Shown here piece after piece: positions 53,435-53,686 of a stretch of 53,686 nt of DNA. The notes beneath the pieces were generated by a model. That model ran no database searches, was not told the origin of the DNA, and saw only the letters and a list, made by a program, of their open reading frames with translations. Made by a program: the position numbers and the translations under genes. The stretch's first letter is position 1, and the number at the start of each line of letters is the position of its first letter. This DNA comes from an uncultured Balneolaceae bacterium. Its GTDB lineage: Bacteria; Bacteroidota; Rhodothermia; Balneolales; Balneolaceae. The stretch covers positions 1 through 53,686 of the forward strand of contig CALKOA010000041.1 in assembly GCA_938091655.1 (NCBI GenBank), read 5' to 3'.

Positions 53435-53545
53435 TGGTTTTCTGCACTTTATCGCCTGATTTAATACGGCTAGGCGAAGGCAATTTGAGTTACAAGAAAA
53501 ATACTTTACTGAGTTTTGGAACCATTTATTTTAATGCGGTTCAAT

Positions 53546-53686
53546 TTATTTATGCGCCCGATAAATGACATATGAATAGGGTAGGATACCCTGCTTATTC
53601 TCCTGAATAACGAGGCCGTTACTTCTAACTTCGTAGTTTTTCTCGTGATGAGTAACCCTAAGGTCAGTTTTTTGGCCTAAAGATGT
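53546..53686 (-). CDS. C-terminal end of an unknown gene (cut by window end)
   Basis: An open frame of 46 codons enters from the window edge and stops at TAA (53548-53546), ending in ILPYSYVIYRAHK. The frame has no ATG and cannot be identified; the mixed beta-like pattern (YEVRSNGLVIQEN) is compatible with a normal protein end. It is on the same strand as the thioredoxin-like gene, 122 nt upstream of it, so the two may be in one operon. Confidence 0.5.
   Translation of the reverse strand, partial: TSLGQKTDLRVTHHEKNYEVRSNGLVIQENKQGILPYSYVIYRAHK

Overview
The window looks like a chromosomal housekeeping segment from a Gram-negative member of the Bacteroidota/Balneolota (FCB) group; a Balneola-like marine bacterium is my best guess. 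Supporting signs are an ATP synthase operon without the beta and epsilon genes, an AtpB with a cleavable-looking N-terminal signal, an OstA-like LptA next to LptC, a DUF5103 (type IX secretion plug) protein, a 30-residue mS38/AURKAIP1-like ribosomal protein, TamB and BamA-like outer-membrane proteins, and a Rho with a long disordered insert. The DNA is moderately AT-rich and densely coded. No stretch above about 210 bases lacks a gene. I see no insertion sequence, prophage, CRISPR array, rRNA or attachment site.

Layout. 1-724: 5' part of a TolC-family gene (minus). 797-14398: one long minus-strand series, in transcription order ptsN, dacB, folD, a small unknown gene, guaB, a glycosyltransferase, an M23 peptidase, a bactofilin, AtpZ, an unknown membrane protein, atpB-E-F-H-A-G, tRNA-Ser and a strong hairpin terminator. 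14548-18654: plus-strand ccmB, holB, dapF and the DUF5103 lipoprotein. 18713-32708: minus-strand RqcH-like gene, then aroK-aroB-tamB, rnr and a large protease/beta-propeller/beta-barrel fusion. 32823-34132: an unknown gene, the mS38-like gene and an HU/IHF gene. 34330-39581: plus-strand alanine symporter, upp, lptC, lptA-like and a DUF1080 lipoprotein. 39648-42555: minus-strand suhB and the agmatine-to-putrescine pair aguB-aguA. 42766-45962: plus-strand rpiB, glyA, tatC and an FKBP-like lipoprotein. 45959-53686: minus-strand partial gene, a thioredoxin-like membrane protein, pabC-like, folC, rho, a flavoprotein oxidoreductase and alr.

Themes. Envelope building dominates: LPS transport (LptC/LptA), outer-membrane protein assembly (TamB, BamA-like fusion), peptidoglycan supply and trimming (DapF, Alr, DacB, M23 with bactofilin), lipoproteins, Tat export and efflux. 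One-carbon and folate metabolism (FolD, FolC, PabC-like, GlyA) is spread over three places. The closely spaced run from guaB through wall-shaping genes into the ATP synthase genes suggests co-transcription of GTP synthesis, envelope shape and energy genes.

I did not find a clear new defence, mobile or secretion system. The most unusual points are the ATP synthase a subunit, with Lys at both positions of the proton half-channel acid/His pair (checked at codon level), the 1100-residue HExxH/propeller/barrel fusion, and a membrane thioredoxin whose CxxC is exactly SxxS.
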